Shown one piece after another: positions 33,739-44,813 of a stretch of 64,000 nt of DNA. Within the stretch, counting starts at the first letter, position 1. Every line of letters begins with the position of its first letter. The position numbers and the translations under genes are program-made. This DNA is from Cupriavidus cauae (GTDB taxonomy: Bacteria; Pseudomonadota; Gammaproteobacteria; Burkholderiales; Burkholderiaceae), in assembly GCF_008632125.1 (NCBI RefSeq), contig NZ_VWRN01000072.1, positions 29,959 to 93,958 on the forward strand, read 5' to 3'. Below the pieces are notes generated by a model. The model saw only the letters and a list, made by a program, of their open reading frames with translations. It had not been told where the DNA came from and ran no database searches.

Positions 33739-35319
33739 ATGGAACTCGATCCCGACACCTGCTACCGCGCCGTGGTTTCGCACGACCGCCGCTTCGACGG
33801 GCGCTTTTTCGTCGCCGTGTCGTCGACCGGCATCTACTGCCGGCCGGTCTGCGCGGTGCGCACGCCCAAGCGGGAAAACTGCAGTTTCTTCGCCACCGCG
33901 GCGGCGGCCGAGAAGCACGGCTATCGGCCCTGCCTGCGCTGCCGGCCCGAGCTGGCGCCAGGCCATGGGATTGCCGACCTGTCGGGCCGGCTGGCGCAGG
34001 CGGCGGCGACGCTGATCGACGAGGGCTTCCTGGCCGATGCCGGCGTGCCCGAGCTCGCCGCGCGCATCGGCGTCACCGAGCGGCACCTGCGGCGGCTGTT
34101 CACCGCGCAGTTCGGCGTCTCGCTGGTCGACTATGCGCAGACGCAGCGCCTGCTGCTCGCCAAGCGGCTGCTGACCGATACCGCGCTGCCCGTCACCGAG
34201 GTGGCACTGGCGGCCGGCTTCGGCAGCGTCCGCCGCTTCAACGACGTGCTGAAGACGCGCTACGGCCTGGCGCCCACCGCGATGCGCAAGCGCGCCGCGG
34301 GCATGCCGGCCGACCGCCTGGTGTTCGAGCTCGGCTACCGGCCGCCAATGGCGTGGGCCGCGCTGATGCAGTTTCTCGGTGCGCGCGCGGTGCAGGGCGT
34401 CGAGCAGATCTGGCCCGATGCGCATGGCGGCGAATACGGACGCACCGTTGCCATCGAAGTGGGTGGACGACTGCACAGCGGTTGGATACGGCTCGCGCTG
34501 GTCCCGCAACGCCACGTATTGCGCGTGACGCTGTCCGGTTCGCTGGCGCATGCCATTCCGCAGGTGCTGGGCAAGGTCCGGCGCTTGTGCGATCTCGGTT
34601 GCCGGCCCGACGTGGTCGATCGCCATCTGGGCGCGCTGGCGGCCGACATGCCCGGCATGCGGTTGCCGGGGACGGTGGACGGTTTCGAGATCGCGGTGCG
34701 GGCGGTACTGGGCCAGGTTGTCTCGCTGGCCCAGGCCCGTGCCATGCTGCATCGGCTGGTGCAGGCCCATGGCGTACCGCTGGCCGCGCCGATGGACGAA
34801 CTGCGCGCCTGCTTTCCGGGCGCGGCCACGCTGGCTGCGGTGCCAGTGACGGAGCTCAATGCACTGGGCGTGCCGATGGCCAAGGCGCGCGCGATCCATG
34901 CGATCGCCACGGCCGTGGTCGAAGGCAGGGTGTCGCTCGAGCCCGGTGTGGAACCCGCGCAGACCGTCGCGGCGCTGTGTGCCATCGACGGCGTGGGCGA
35001 CTGGACCGCGCAATACATTGCGATGCGCGCGCTGGGCTGGCCCGATGCGTTCCCGGCCACCGACTATGCGCTGCGCAAGGTGCTCGGCATCGAGCGCAAC
35101 GGCGAGATGCTGCGGCACGCCGCGCAATGGGCGCCGTGGCGCGCTTACGCTGCCATGCATCTGTGGCGGCAGTACCAGGACATGCAGGACCGCCGCGAGC
35201 GCGAACGTGCCGAGGCGCGCGCGGTGCCCGCGGGCCTTGGCGCTACCACTGGCGATCCAGCCGTGACGCGACGCGCCCGCAGAACACGCCGCCCTCAATT
35301 ACAGGAGCAGCCAACATGA
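33739..35319 (+). CDS. alkA: Ada-AlkA fusion: methylphosphotriester sensor plus 3-methyladenine DNA glycosylase II
   Basis: The product is 526 residues. Residues 1-75 form the Ada zinc domain with Cys34, Cys38, Cys65 and Cys68 (GIYCRPVCAVRTPKRENC, GYRPCLRCRPE); the first cysteine normally accepts methyl groups from phosphotriesters. An AraC-type double helix-turn-helix follows (ARIGVTERHLRRLF, EVALAAGFGSVRRFNDV). Residues about 195-490 are the AlkA glycosylase with the helix-hairpin-helix IDGVGDWTAQYIAMRALGWP and catalytic aspartate near 443 in FPATDYALRK. It should both sense and repair alkylation damage. Its stop overlaps the ogt start (ATGA). Confidence 0.93.
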   Translation: MELDPDTCYRAVVSHDRRFDGRFFVAVSSTGIYCRPVCAVRTPKRENCSFFATAAAAEKHGYRPCLRCRPELAPGHGIADLSGRLAQAAATLIDEGFLADAGVPELAARIGVTERHLRRLFTAQFGVSLVDYAQTQRLLLAKRLLTDTALPVTEVALAAGFGSVRRFNDVLKTRYGLAPTAMRKRAAGMPADRLVFELGYRPPMAWAALMQFLGARAVQGVEQIWPDAHGGEYGRTVAIEVGGRLHSGWIRLALVPQRHVLRVTLSGSLAHAIPQVLGKVRRLCDLGCRPDVVDRHLGALAADMPGMRLPGTVDGFEIAVRAVLGQVVSLAQARAMLHRLVQAHGVPLAAPMDELRACFPGAATLAAVPVTELNALGVPMAKARAIHAIATAVVEGRVSLEPGVEPAQTVAALCAIDGVGDWTAQYIAMRALGWPDAFPATDYALRKVLGIERNGEMLRHAAQWAPWRAYAAMHLWRQYQDMQDRRERERAEARAVPAGLGATTGDPAVTRRARRTRRPQLQEQPT

Positions 35320-35852
35320 TTCACTATCGTTCGATGTCGAGCCCGCTCGGCGACGTGCTGTTGCGCGCAGAAGACGGCCATCTGACCGGGATGTTCTTTG
35401 CCGGCCAGAAATACCATCCGGCCGGACCGTTCGACTCCGCTGCCGTTGACGCACGTAATGCGCGCGTACTGGCGCAGGCGGCGCAAGAGCTGACCGAGTA
35501 CTTCGCCGGTGGGAGGCAGCGTTTCACCGTGCCGCTGCGCCTGGCCGGCAGCGCCTTCCAGCAGCAGGTCTGGCGGGCGCTGTGCGAGATCCCCTTCGGC
35601 GAAACCATCAGCTATGGCCAATTGGCCCTGGGCCTCGGCCTGCCGCCCGGCCATGCGCGCGCGGTTGGGAGCGCGGTGGGCCGCAACCCGATCTCGGTGA
35701 TCGTGCCCTGCCATCGCGTGCTGGGCGCCAAGGGCGCGCTGACGGGCTATGCCGGCGGCACCGACCGCAAGCAGGCACTGCTGCGGCTGGAAGGCACGGC
35801 GGCGGCGCCGCATCTGCCGCTGTTGCGCGACGCGCTGGCGGTCGCCGCATGA
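35316..35852 (+). CDS. ogt: Methylated-DNA-protein cysteine methyltransferase
   Basis: The 178-residue protein removes O6-alkyl groups from guanine to its own cysteine. The active site VIVPCHRVLG has Cys132 in PCHR; the helix-turn-helix RALCEIPFGETISYGQLALG and RAVGSAVGRNPISV precede it, and LTGYAGGTDRKQALLRLEG follows. The ATG at 35316 follows AGGAGCAGCCAAC and overlaps the Ada-AlkA stop by four bases, so the two repair genes are coupled. Confidence 0.95.
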   Translation: MIHYRSMSSPLGDVLLRAEDGHLTGMFFAGQKYHPAGPFDSAAVDARNARVLAQAAQELTEYFAGGRQRFTVPLRLAGSAFQQQVWRALCEIPFGETISYGQLALGLGLPPGHARAVGSAVGRNPISVIVPCHRVLGAKGALTGYAGGTDRKQALLRLEGTAAAPHLPLLRDALAVAA

Positions 35853-35872
35853 CGGCAGCCGCATAACGAGGG

Positions 35873-35957
35873 CCCGTAACGGTAGCCTCATAACGGCAGC
35901 CCCGTAACGGTAGCCCCGTAACGGCAGCCCCGTAACGGCAGCCCCGTAACGGCAGCC
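35873..35957. repeat. 14-bp tandem repeat, six copies
   Basis: TAACGGCAGCCCCG-type units begin at 35877, 35891, 35905, 35919, 35933 and 35947, exactly 14 bp apart. They lie between ogt and thpR. The first sequence block inside the ogt stop region (ACGGCAGCCGCA) is related, suggesting growth from the 3' end of the gene. Confidence 0.88.
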
Positions 35958-36009
35958 ACATCGCGCTACCCGCGCCGCACCCGCAACGCACCCGTAACCG
36001 CGCGCCGAC

Positions 36010-36567
36010 ATGCCACGGCTCTTTGTCGCACTGGAAACCCCGCCCGCGCTGGCGGCCTCGCTGCTGGCGACGCTGCCGCGCGAGCGCGGCATCCGCGCGA
36101 CGCCGGCCGCGCAGGTCCACCTGACGCTGCGCTTCGTCGGCGAGGTCGACGAGGAAAAGGCCGCCGCGATCGACGCCACGCTGGCCACGATCGCCGCCGT
36201 GGCGGTCCCGGTGCGGGTCGCCGGCGTTGGCCGCTTCGGCCGGCGCGGCGGCATCCTGTGGGCCGGCGTCGTGCCCGCGGAACCGCTGCTGGCACTGCAT
36301 GGCGCGCTCGATCTGGCGCTGCGCGATGCCGGGGTCGAGCCCGAGACGCGCCCCTTCCACCCGCACCTGACGCTGGCGCGCTGCGCGCCGCATGCGGCCG
36401 AGCCACTGCTGCGCGAGTGGGTCGCCGCGCACCGGGAACTGGCCTGCCCGTCCTATCTGGCGCGGCGCTTCGTGTTGTTCGAGAGCCGCCTGCAGCGGCA
36501 GGGCGCCGAGCATCGCTGCCGCCGTGCCTTTGCCTTGCGCGAGCCGGAGCGGGACAACCCCCCGTAA
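36010..36567 (+). CDS. thpR: RNA 2',3'-cyclic phosphodiesterase (ThpR/LigT)
   Basis: This 185-residue 2H-phosphoesterase has its two HxTx motifs at His37 (VHLTLRFVGEV) and His119 (FHPHLTLARCAP). It opens 2',3'-cyclic phosphate ends of RNA. MPRLFVALETPPALAASLLA is the usual start. It is monocistronic, 52 bp after a 14-bp repeat array. The ATG at 36010 has no strong ribosome-binding site. Confidence 0.93.
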   Translation: MPRLFVALETPPALAASLLATLPRERGIRATPAAQVHLTLRFVGEVDEEKAAAIDATLATIAAVAVPVRVAGVGRFGRRGGILWAGVVPAEPLLALHGALDLALRDAGVEPETRPFHPHLTLARCAPHAAEPLLREWVAAHRELACPSYLARRFVLFESRLQRQGAEHRCRRAFALREPERDNPP

Positions 36568-36658
36568 GTCGGGCTCAAGTTTTGCGCCAGGGATGCCGTT
36601 TCTGTACTAGAGTCCCAACGCCCGCAATCTGGATCCCCGCACCCGCCCGCGTGATTTC

Positions 36659-37402
36659 ATGAGTTCCCACGAGTCCATCGACCAGCCCGAGGCCGCCGTC
36701 CCGTCCGACGAGCAGTACCGCCTGACGCATGCCTCGCAGATCGGCACGGTGCTGCGCGATCTGGCGTGGCAGAAATGCACGCTGAACGTGCGCTCCGGCC
36801 GCGGCCGGGAAACCGTTTCCTCGGTGCTGCACGTCGATCCGGGCAGCCGCACCTTCATCTTCGACTGGTGCCGGACCGACGAGGAAGCGCGCGCGGTGCT
36901 GGAAGCCGAGGAAAACGCGATTTCGGCCTCGCTGCGCGGCGTGCCGGTCAACTTCACCATCGGCCAGCCGGAGCCGGTGCAATATCAGGGCGGTCCGGCG
37001 TTCAAGGCCCCGTTCCCGGACAAGCTCTATCACTTCCAGCGCCGCCGGCATTTCCGCGCGCGCACGCTGGTGACGCGGGGCTATGGCTGCGAAGGGCGGC
37101 TCGACGACGGTACCGTGGTCAAGCTCGATATCTCGGATCTGTCGCTATCGGGGGTTGGCCTGCGCTCGCGCACGGTCGGCGATACGCAGCTGCCGGTCGG
37201 TACGCGCATCGCCCGCGCTCGGCTCGATTTCCGCGAGCTCGGCAAGCTCGACCTCGATCTGCAGGTGGTGGGACATTGGCTGGTGGGCCGCGACGACAGC
37301 GCGATTCATCATTTCGGCTGTGCCTTCGTCAATCCGGACGGGCGGCTGGAAAATACGCTGCAGCGGCTGGTATTCGCGCTGGAATTGGCCCATCGCGGCT
37401 GA
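36659..37402 (+). CDS. PilZ-domain flagellar brake protein (YcgR-like)
   Basis: The product has 247 residues. An N-terminal YcgR-type domain (about 15-120) is followed by a PilZ domain with the cyclic-di-GMP-binding arginines in FQRRRHFRAR (Arg129-Arg133) and the DxSxxG motif Asp160-Gly165 in DISDLSLSGVGL. YcgR proteins bind the flagellar motor and slow it when cyclic-di-GMP is high. The ATG at 36659 has a weak site; the 5' flank is short. No motility genes are nearby. Confidence 0.88.
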   Translation: MSSHESIDQPEAAVPSDEQYRLTHASQIGTVLRDLAWQKCTLNVRSGRGRETVSSVLHVDPGSRTFIFDWCRTDEEARAVLEAEENAISASLRGVPVNFTIGQPEPVQYQGGPAFKAPFPDKLYHFQRRRHFRARTLVTRGYGCEGRLDDGTVVKLDISDLSLSGVGLRSRTVGDTQLPVGTRIARARLDFRELGKLDLDLQVVGHWLVGRDDSAIHHFGCAFVNPDGRLENTLQRLVFALELAHRG

Positions 37403-37463
37403 TAAAAGGCGCCGGCGGTTCGCAGCGAAATCGGCCGAAAATCGCCGTCCGCAATCACATCGT

Positions 37464-37530
37464 TCGCGCGAAAGCGGGAAATCCAGCGCCATTGAAAGCC
37501 GCTGGTCCACGCTTTCGCGAGGATGACGCG
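37464..37530. repeat. REP-like palindromic extragenic element, copy B
   Basis: GCGCGAAAGCGGGAAATCCAGC and, after a short loop, the inverted GCTGGTCCACGCTTTCGCG form a long imperfect stem. The blocks match copy A at 13196-13262. It sits in the gap between the convergent PilZ gene and a small reverse gene, where it could also act as a transcription end. Confidence 0.75.
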
Positions 37531-37572
37531 CGGGTCGGCGCCCTCGCGCTGTTTCTTCCCGCTGTTTCTTCC

Positions 37573-37806
37573 TTATTGCGGCTTGCTCTGCGCCACCATC
37601 GTGAGGGCGAGCATCACATCGCCGGACAGGCGGCCACCGTTCGATGGCATGCCGGCATCTTCCAGAATGGCCCACAAATTCTCGGAGCCGGCCGCAATCC
37701 GTTGACGCAGTTCGGCGAGATAGGCCTGTTCGGCGGGCATCAGGGGTCTCTCTGCCATGCGCATATCCGCGACGATTGCGCCAAGCGAGATGTCATCGAA
37801 AGTCAT
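37573..37806 (-). CDS. Small hypothetical protein
   Basis: The product is 77 residues, MTFDDISLGAIVADMRMAER and on to DVMLALTMVAQSKPQ. It is acidic and probably helical with no transmembrane segment or cysteine. No family is recognised. The start is the ATG at 37804-37806 without a clear ribosome-binding site. It sits in a relatively AT-rich stretch unlike its neighbours. Coding is supported only by the clean frame and amino-acid composition. Confidence 0.45.
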   Translation of the reverse strand: MTFDDISLGAIVADMRMAERPLMPAEQAYLAELRQRIAAGSENLWAILEDAGMPSNGGRLSGDVMLALTMVAQSKPQ

Positions 37807-38176
37807 ATTGGTGTTGCGGTAGTCTCTTTTTTGGCAAGAGTCTTTCAGGTTCGGACTTGTTGGACGGTGATTTTAGCAATGTATATCGCAACGCGATGCA
37901 TGGAATACCGCGACTTTTCTCCGGTCTATTCCGAGGAGTGATGGCGGCGACGCGCCTCACGCTTTAAAGCGTTGCGATTGTGAGCATTGCGACATGATTC
38001 GCTTCAAACAAGCGGCGCAATATTGGCGTTAATTGTCGATTGTCGTTGTGGCGAGGAGACAGCAACGCAGGGCAGCGACACAGGGCTTGCCTGGTGCCGC
38101 ACGGTCATGCCGCGTCCTCATGTCACACCGTCGTGCCGCAACCTCGCGCCGCAATCACGCCGCAATCACGTCGCAC
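37807..38176. other. AT-richer intergenic stretch with a perfect 14-bp palindrome
   Basis: This 370-base gap has no convincing gene. ACGCTTTAAAGCGT (37959-37972) is a perfect palindrome and GCGATTGTGAGCATTGCGAC follows it. At 38148-38190 an 11-bp unit of the form GCCGCAATCAC repeats about four times and runs into the stop of the IclR gene. Base composition around 37800-38040 is clearly lower in GC than the flanks. Confidence 0.45.
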
Positions 38177-39076
38177 TCACGCCGCAATCAGCCTGCTCAT
38201 TTCCATCGCGGCCTCGCGCATGCGGGGCAGCATGCGGGCAAGCATCTCCGCCTCGCCGACCTGCGTGGGCCGCACGCTGACGCTGATGCCGGCCACGACC
38301 TCGCCCGATTCCGCATGCACCGGCACCGCAAGCGCGCGCAGATCGAGCTCCAGTTCCTCGTCCACCACCACGTAGCCGAGCGTGCGGGCCTGCTCGAAGC
38401 ACGCCTCCAGCTCGGTGCGCGACACCTTGGTCTGCAGCGTGCGCGGTCGCAGCTCCGCGCGCTCGAAGTAGGCATCGCGCGCCGGCTCGTCCAGGTGGGC
38501 CAGCAGCATGCGGCCGATCGACGTGCAGAAGGCCGGCAGGCGGCTGCCCATGCCGAGCGCGTGCGACAGCATGCGGCGCACCTCGCAGCGGGCCAGATAC
38601 AGGATGTCGGTGTCTTCGAGGATCGCCAGCGCCGAGGTCTCGCCCACCGCGGCGCTGAGCCGGTCCAGGATCGGCTGTGCCTGCGCGACCAGCGCGGTCG
38701 ACGAGAAGTAGGCGTGGCCGAGATGGAGCACGCGCGGGCGCAGCGCGAAGCGGCCGTCTTCCTGGCTGACATAGCCGAGGCGCTGCAAGGTATAGAGGCA
38801 GCGCCGCACCGAGGCGCGCGACAGCTGCGTGCGCTGCGCGATCTGCGAAATGGTCAGCGGCCGCCTGCGTTCGGAGAAGGCCTCGAGCACGTGCAGGCCT
38901 CGGGCCAGCGACAGCATGAAGTTCGGATCGCCCGCGTACTGGTCCAGTTGGTCCGGACGCGGCGGAGCCGTGCGCGGTGGGGCCGCATCGGCGCGCGCGG
39001 CGTCGGAGGCAGCGGGAGCAGCGGGAGCAGCGGGAGCAGCGGGCGCCGGGGCGGCGGTGGAGCGGGTGGCGTCCAT
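38177..39076 (-). CDS. IclR-family regulator (PcaR/PobR-like)
   Basis: The product has 299 residues. An Ala/Pro-rich N-terminus (PAAPAAPAAPAAS, from a simple DNA repeat) precedes the IclR winged helix (LARGLHVLEAFSERRRPLTI, IAQRTQLSRASVRRCLYTLQ). The effector domain has SSTALVAQAQPILDRLSAAV, RMLSHALGMGSRLPAFCTSI and GRMLLAHLDE. The strongest resemblance is to the PcaR/PobR/CatR branch that governs aromatic-acid degradation, but no such genes are in the window. The ATG at 39074-39076 has no clear ribosome-binding site. Confidence 0.88.
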   Translation of the reverse strand: MDATRSTAAPAPAAPAAPAAPAASDAARADAAPPRTAPPRPDQLDQYAGDPNFMLSLARGLHVLEAFSERRRPLTISQIAQRTQLSRASVRRCLYTLQRLGYVSQEDGRFALRPRVLHLGHAYFSSTALVAQAQPILDRLSAAVGETSALAILEDTDILYLARCEVRRMLSHALGMGSRLPAFCTSIGRMLLAHLDEPARDAYFERAELRPRTLQTKVSRTELEACFEQARTLGYVVVDEELELDLRALAVPVHAESGEVVAGISVSVRPTQVGEAEMLARMLPRMREAAMEMSRLIAA

Positions 39077-39103
39077 ATGGGAAAGGGCAGGAAGAGGGCG
39101 ACA

Positions 39104-39122
39104 GCGATTGTTCGATAATCGC
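39104..39122. promoter_or_regulatory. Inverted repeat upstream of the IclR gene
   Basis: GCGATT (39104-39109) and AATCGC (39117-39122) flank a 7-base GTTCGAT centre, 28 bp upstream of the IclR start codon. It may be an autoregulatory site. Evidence is symmetry and position only. Confidence 0.4.
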
Positions 39123-39255
39123 GCATCATAACCGGCCCCGGGGTGCTGCGGGAAATCTGCGGCCGGCGTCGCTGCGCGATGCCCGCGCGCTCCGCGCATT
39201 CGCCGGCGTGCGATCCGAGCATTCCCCGCCGCGTGACCCCTCGTTCTCCGCCGCG

Positions 39256-40041
39256 CTATTCCGCCAGCGCCGCCAGGATTTCCGCATGCAGCCGGCGATC
39301 GCCGCAGGCCACCACGCGTCCGCCATGCTGCGGATCGTCACCGGTCCAGCTGGTGATGATGCCGCCCGCGCCCTCGACGATCGGGATCAGCGCCTGCACG
39401 TCGTAGGGCTGCAGCCCGGCTTCGACCACCGCATCGACATGGCCCGCGGCGACCATGCAGTAGGCGTAGCAGTCGCCGCCATAGCGCAGCAGCCGGGCGC
39501 GGTCGGCCACGCAGCGGAACGCCTTCCGTTCCGGCTCGTCGCCGAACATCTCCGGCGTGGTGCACATCAGCTTGGCGTCGGCGAGGCTGGCGCAGGGACG
39601 CGTGCGCAGCGGCGTCCTGCCGAGCCAGGCGGCGTCGCAGGTGCCGACGAAGCGCTCGCCGGTGAACGGCTGGTCCATCACGCCCAGCACGGGCCGGTCG
39701 CCGTCGTTCAGCGCGATCAGCGTGCCCCACAGCGGCAGGCCGGTGATGAAGGCGCGCGTGCCGTCGATGGGGTCGAGCACCCAGGTCAGCGGCGACGTGC
39801 CCTCGATGCGCTCATGCTCCTCGCCATGGATGCCATGGTCGGGATAGGTCGCGGCGATCAGCTCGCGCATCGCGGTCTCGGCAGCCTGGTCGGCGGCGGT
39901 GACGGGATCGAAGCGGCGGCCGCCCTTGTCCTGCACCTCGGCATGGGTGCGGAACAGCGGCAGGCTTTGCGCCGCGGCCGCGTCGGCCAGGCGGTGGGCG
40001 AAGTCCAGATATTCGTTCAGGCGTTCGGCGGGCAGCGGCAT
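39256..40041 (-). CDS. hisN: Inositol-monophosphatase-family phosphatase, histidinol-phosphatase-like
   Basis: The product is 261 residues. It has the Mg-binding motifs of the family: GIHGEEHE, WVLDPIDGTRAFITGLPLWG and YDVQALIPIVEGAGGIITSW. RAFITGLPLWGTLIALND and LRYGGDCYAYCMVAAGHVDA are closest to histidinol-phosphatase HisN rather than SuhB. It is alone, with no other his genes in the window, so the substrate remains open (histidinol-phosphate, inositol phosphate or 3'-phosphoadenosine phosphates). The ATG at 40039-40041 is used. Confidence 0.82.
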   Translation of the reverse strand: MPLPAERLNEYLDFAHRLADAAAAQSLPLFRTHAEVQDKGGRRFDPVTAADQAAETAMRELIAATYPDHGIHGEEHERIEGTSPLTWVLDPIDGTRAFITGLPLWGTLIALNDGDRPVLGVMDQPFTGERFVGTCDAAWLGRTPLRTRPCASLADAKLMCTTPEMFGDEPERKAFRCVADRARLLRYGGDCYAYCMVAAGHVDAVVEAGLQPYDVQALIPIVEGAGGIITSWTGDDPQHGGRVVACGDRRLHAEILAALAE

Positions 40042-40195
40042 GGCGTCGGCAGCGGGTGGTTGCAGGAAGGGACGTGGAACGGGACCTGGGCAAGGGCGCA
40101 GGAAGGGCCGGCAAGGACCGGCCGATGCAGCGATGGTACGTCGGTCCCAGCGGGCATGCCAGCCGCGCTTTGGGGACCTTGGCTCCGACTGACGC

Positions 40196-42205
<2,010 letters not shown>

Positions 42206-42339
42206 AGGGTCTCCTTCGCTGCGCCTTGCCGTGGGGACGGGCGACGCTTATCTGCTGTTGTCTTCGTGGTGTTATCCAATATAGACCCGGAGGCGGACGG
42301 TGTCGGTACCGCGGGCCGCCTTTTCCCTCTCCCCCGGGG

Positions 42340-42363
42340 CCCTCTCCCGCGGGCGGGAGAGGG
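42340..42363. repeat. GC-rich hairpin, 11-bp perfect arms
   Basis: CCCTCTCCCGC and GCGGGAGAGGG are complementary with a 2-base GG centre, immediately after a related CTCTCCCCCGGGG block. It sits between the gluconate-dehydrogenase operon and the acoR start. No T-run follows on either strand, so it is better called an extragenic palindrome than a classical terminator. It would nevertheless form a strong RNA stem. Confidence 0.65.
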
Positions 42364-42455
42364 GAGCCCCCCGGTGGCCGAGAGCGCTGCCCCTTCCCAG
42401 GCGCGACGACCTTACACCAGCCCCGGGGCGGACTTCAATCCCGACAAGCCCGGGC

Positions 42456-44033
42456 TCAGACCTCGCCCCTGCGCAGCGCGCCGGCCAGGTATTCGGCCTG
42501 GCGGATCGCCAGCGCGACGATCGTCAGTGTCGGATTGGCGGCCGAACTGGAGGTGAACTGGCTGCCGTCCGAGACGAACAGGTTCTTGACGTCGTGCGCC
42601 TGCCCCCAGCGGTTGACCACGCCGTCGCGGGCGTTGGCGCTCATCCGGTTGGTGCCCATATTGTGACTGGCGGGATACGCCGGCATATCGATGACCCGCG
42701 TCGCGCCGACGGCCTCCGACAGCTTGCGGAACTGCTGCAGCCCGTGCGCCGCGATGGCCTCGTCGTTGCGGTGGTAGGTCTTGGTCACGATCGGGATCGG
42801 CAGGCCGTACTGGTCCTTCTCGGTCGGATGCAGCGTGATGGTGTTCTGCTCGCGCGCCATGTCCTCGCCGCAGACCCAGATCGCGGTCATGTGGTCGTAC
42901 TGCTCCAGCGCCGAGGTCACGTCGCGTCCCCAGCCACCGGGCTTCATGAAGGCCGCCGTATAGGGCAGCCCCAGCGCCAGCCCTTCCAGGTAGTAGCCGC
43001 CGTTGAAGCCGCGCCTGGTATTGAGCGCGACCTCGTCGGCCACCACCGCGCCGATATCGAAGCCGCGGTACATGTAGACCGGCTTGCGATGGATCGCCAC
43101 CGCGGCCGCGGTAGCGTGGTTCATGTAGTTGCGGCCGACCTGGCCCGAGGAATTGGCCAGCCCGTTGGGGAACAACGTCGAAGCCGAGTTCAGCAGCAGC
43201 CGCGCCGATTCGATCGAATTGCCCGCCACGCAGACCACGCGCGCCTTCTGCAGATGCTTGCGCCCCTTGCTGTCGGCATACAGCACGCCGTTGACCTTGC
43301 CGGACTTGTCGTGCTGGACCTGCAGCACCATGCTCTCGGGCCGCAGTTCCACACGGCCGGTCGCCAGCGCCTTCGGGATCTCGGTGTAGAGCGCCGACCA
43401 TTTGGCGCCGATCTTGCAGCCCTGCATGCAGAAGCCCGCCTGCTGGCATGCGGGACGCCCGTCGTAGGGCGTGGAATTCGAGGCCACCGGCCGCACGATC
43501 TTGCGATAGCCGATCTTGCGCGCACCAGCCGCCACCACCTTGTACTGGTTGCTTTCGGGCATCGGCGGCTGGCCGCTGGCGGCGCTGCCGGTCACGCCCA
43601 TCTTCTTCTCGGCCTTGTCGTAGTACGGAGCCAGTTCCTCGTACGTGATCGGCCAATCCAGCACGTTGGCGCCTTCGACCTGCCCATAGATTTGCCGCGT
43701 GCGGAAGTCGTGCGGCTGGAAGCGCAGCGCGACGCCGGACCAGTGGATGGTCGAGCCGCCCACCGCCTTGACGATCCACGCCGGCAGGTTCGGATAGGTC
43801 TTGGTGTGGTGCCAGCCGCCGGCCGAGATCCGCTTGTCGAGCCACGAGATCTTGCGGAACATCGCCCATTCGTCGTTCTCGAAGTCCGCCTGCGTGTAGT
43901 GCTTGCCGGCCTCGAGGATCACGATCTTGCCGATGCCCTGCTGCGCCAGCTCGTTGGCCAGCGTGGCGCCGCCCGCGCCGGAGCCGATGATGACGACCGC
44001 GTCGCGGTCGTTCAGGTCGATCCGTGTTGCCAT
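42456..44033 (-). CDS. GMC oxidoreductase, gluconate 2-dehydrogenase large-subunit-like
   Basis: This 525-residue FAD enzyme of the GMC family resembles the large subunit of membrane-bound gluconate/2-ketogluconate/sorbitol dehydrogenases. The ADP-binding motif is VVIIGSGAGGATLANELAQQ; later blocks are KAVGGSTIHWSGVALRFQPH, ACQQAGFCMQGCKIGAKWSA and NMGTNRMSANARDGVVNRWG; the active-site histidine of this subgroup is in YPASHNMGT. There is no signal peptide. It would be co-exported with its small partner, whose gene lies upstream and carries a Tat signal. No cytochrome c subunit gene is adjacent. Confidence 0.9.
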   Translation of the reverse strand: MATRIDLNDRDAVVIIGSGAGGATLANELAQQGIGKIVILEAGKHYTQADFENDEWAMFRKISWLDKRISAGGWHHTKTYPNLPAWIVKAVGGSTIHWSGVALRFQPHDFRTRQIYGQVEGANVLDWPITYEELAPYYDKAEKKMGVTGSAASGQPPMPESNQYKVVAAGARKIGYRKIVRPVASNSTPYDGRPACQQAGFCMQGCKIGAKWSALYTEIPKALATGRVELRPESMVLQVQHDKSGKVNGVLYADSKGRKHLQKARVVCVAGNSIESARLLLNSASTLFPNGLANSSGQVGRNYMNHATAAAVAIHRKPVYMYRGFDIGAVVADEVALNTRRGFNGGYYLEGLALGLPYTAAFMKPGGWGRDVTSALEQYDHMTAIWVCGEDMAREQNTITLHPTEKDQYGLPIPIVTKTYHRNDEAIAAHGLQQFRKLSEAVGATRVIDMPAYPASHNMGTNRMSANARDGVVNRWGQAHDVKNLFVSDGSQFTSSSAANPTLTIVALAIRQAEYLAGALRRGEV

Positions 44034-44177
44034 GTTTTGTCTCCAGTGTTGTCTCGATGCGGTACCGCGGTACGGTCAGCGGTGCCGTCTGTGCGGCCCT
44101 GCGATGCGCTTGCGGATCAACTCGCGGACCAGATTGCGGACCAGATTGCGGACCCCATTGCGGATCGAATGGGCCGA

Positions 44178-44771
44178 TCAGATCCAGTCGATGTCGTTGA
44201 AGCCGCGGTTCGCGTAGCCGCCCTTCTCCCAGGAAGAGCCCTCGTAGCCGAGCAGCGGCCAGACCGCCTTGTTGTCGTAGAGGCTGGTCACCATCTCGCC
44301 GCGCACCTTCTCGAAGAAGGGCGTGGTCTCGATGGCCTTGAGCAGCGCGACCCGGTCGGCCTCGTCCTGCAGCTGTGCATAGGGTTTGCCGTGCTTGCGC
44401 TGCGCGGCCGCGTCGAGCTCGCGTACGCCCCGCTGCAGCAGCGTGCGGACCGCCTTGTCCTTGGCGGCCGCCTGGTCCAGCGGCGCGATGGCCTGCACGT
44501 AGTAGCGGTCGGCGAAGCGGTCGTGCGGGAAGATGTCGCGCGCCATCACCAGCAGCGTGCGCGCGGTCGGCGTGCCCAGCGCCTTCAGGTCGGTGACCAG
44601 CGCCTCGCGCGCCGGCTTGGCCAGCGCGCCGGGCGAGACCACGGCGACGCCGATGGCGGCCAGGCCCGTGCCGCGCAGAAAGCCGCGCCGGGTCACCGGC
44701 TGGGTCTTGGCCACGATGCGCATGCCGGCCGCGGGCGCGGCGGCATCCTCGTGCTGGATGTCGTCTTGCAT
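44178..44771 (-). CDS. Gluconate 2-dehydrogenase small-subunit-like protein with Tat signal
   Basis: The product is 197 residues. VTRRGFLRGTGLAAIGVAVV is a twin-arginine signal (RRGFLR). The mature part matches gluconate dehydrogenase subunit 3: LLVMARDIFPHDRFADRYYV, LLKAIETTPFFEKVRGEMVT, SLYDNKAVWPLLGYEGSSWE, YANRGFNDIDWI. It carries the large subunit to the periplasm by hitch-hiking. The ATG at 44769-44771 follows GGAGACGACAA. The large-subunit gene begins 144 bp downstream. Confidence 0.9.
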   Translation of the reverse strand: MQDDIQHEDAAAPAAGMRIVAKTQPVTRRGFLRGTGLAAIGVAVVSPGALAKPAREALVTDLKALGTPTARTLLVMARDIFPHDRFADRYYVQAIAPLDQAAAKDKAVRTLLQRGVRELDAAAQRKHGKPYAQLQDEADRVALLKAIETTPFFEKVRGEMVTSLYDNKAVWPLLGYEGSSWEKGGYANRGFNDIDWI

Positions 44772-44813
44772 TTGTCGTCTCCTTCGGTGGGATATCGGTA
44801 TCGTTGTGTTCGC

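Noticed and set aside
42340..42363. Classical Rho-independent terminator
   Set aside because: The hairpin is strong but no T-run follows on either strand.
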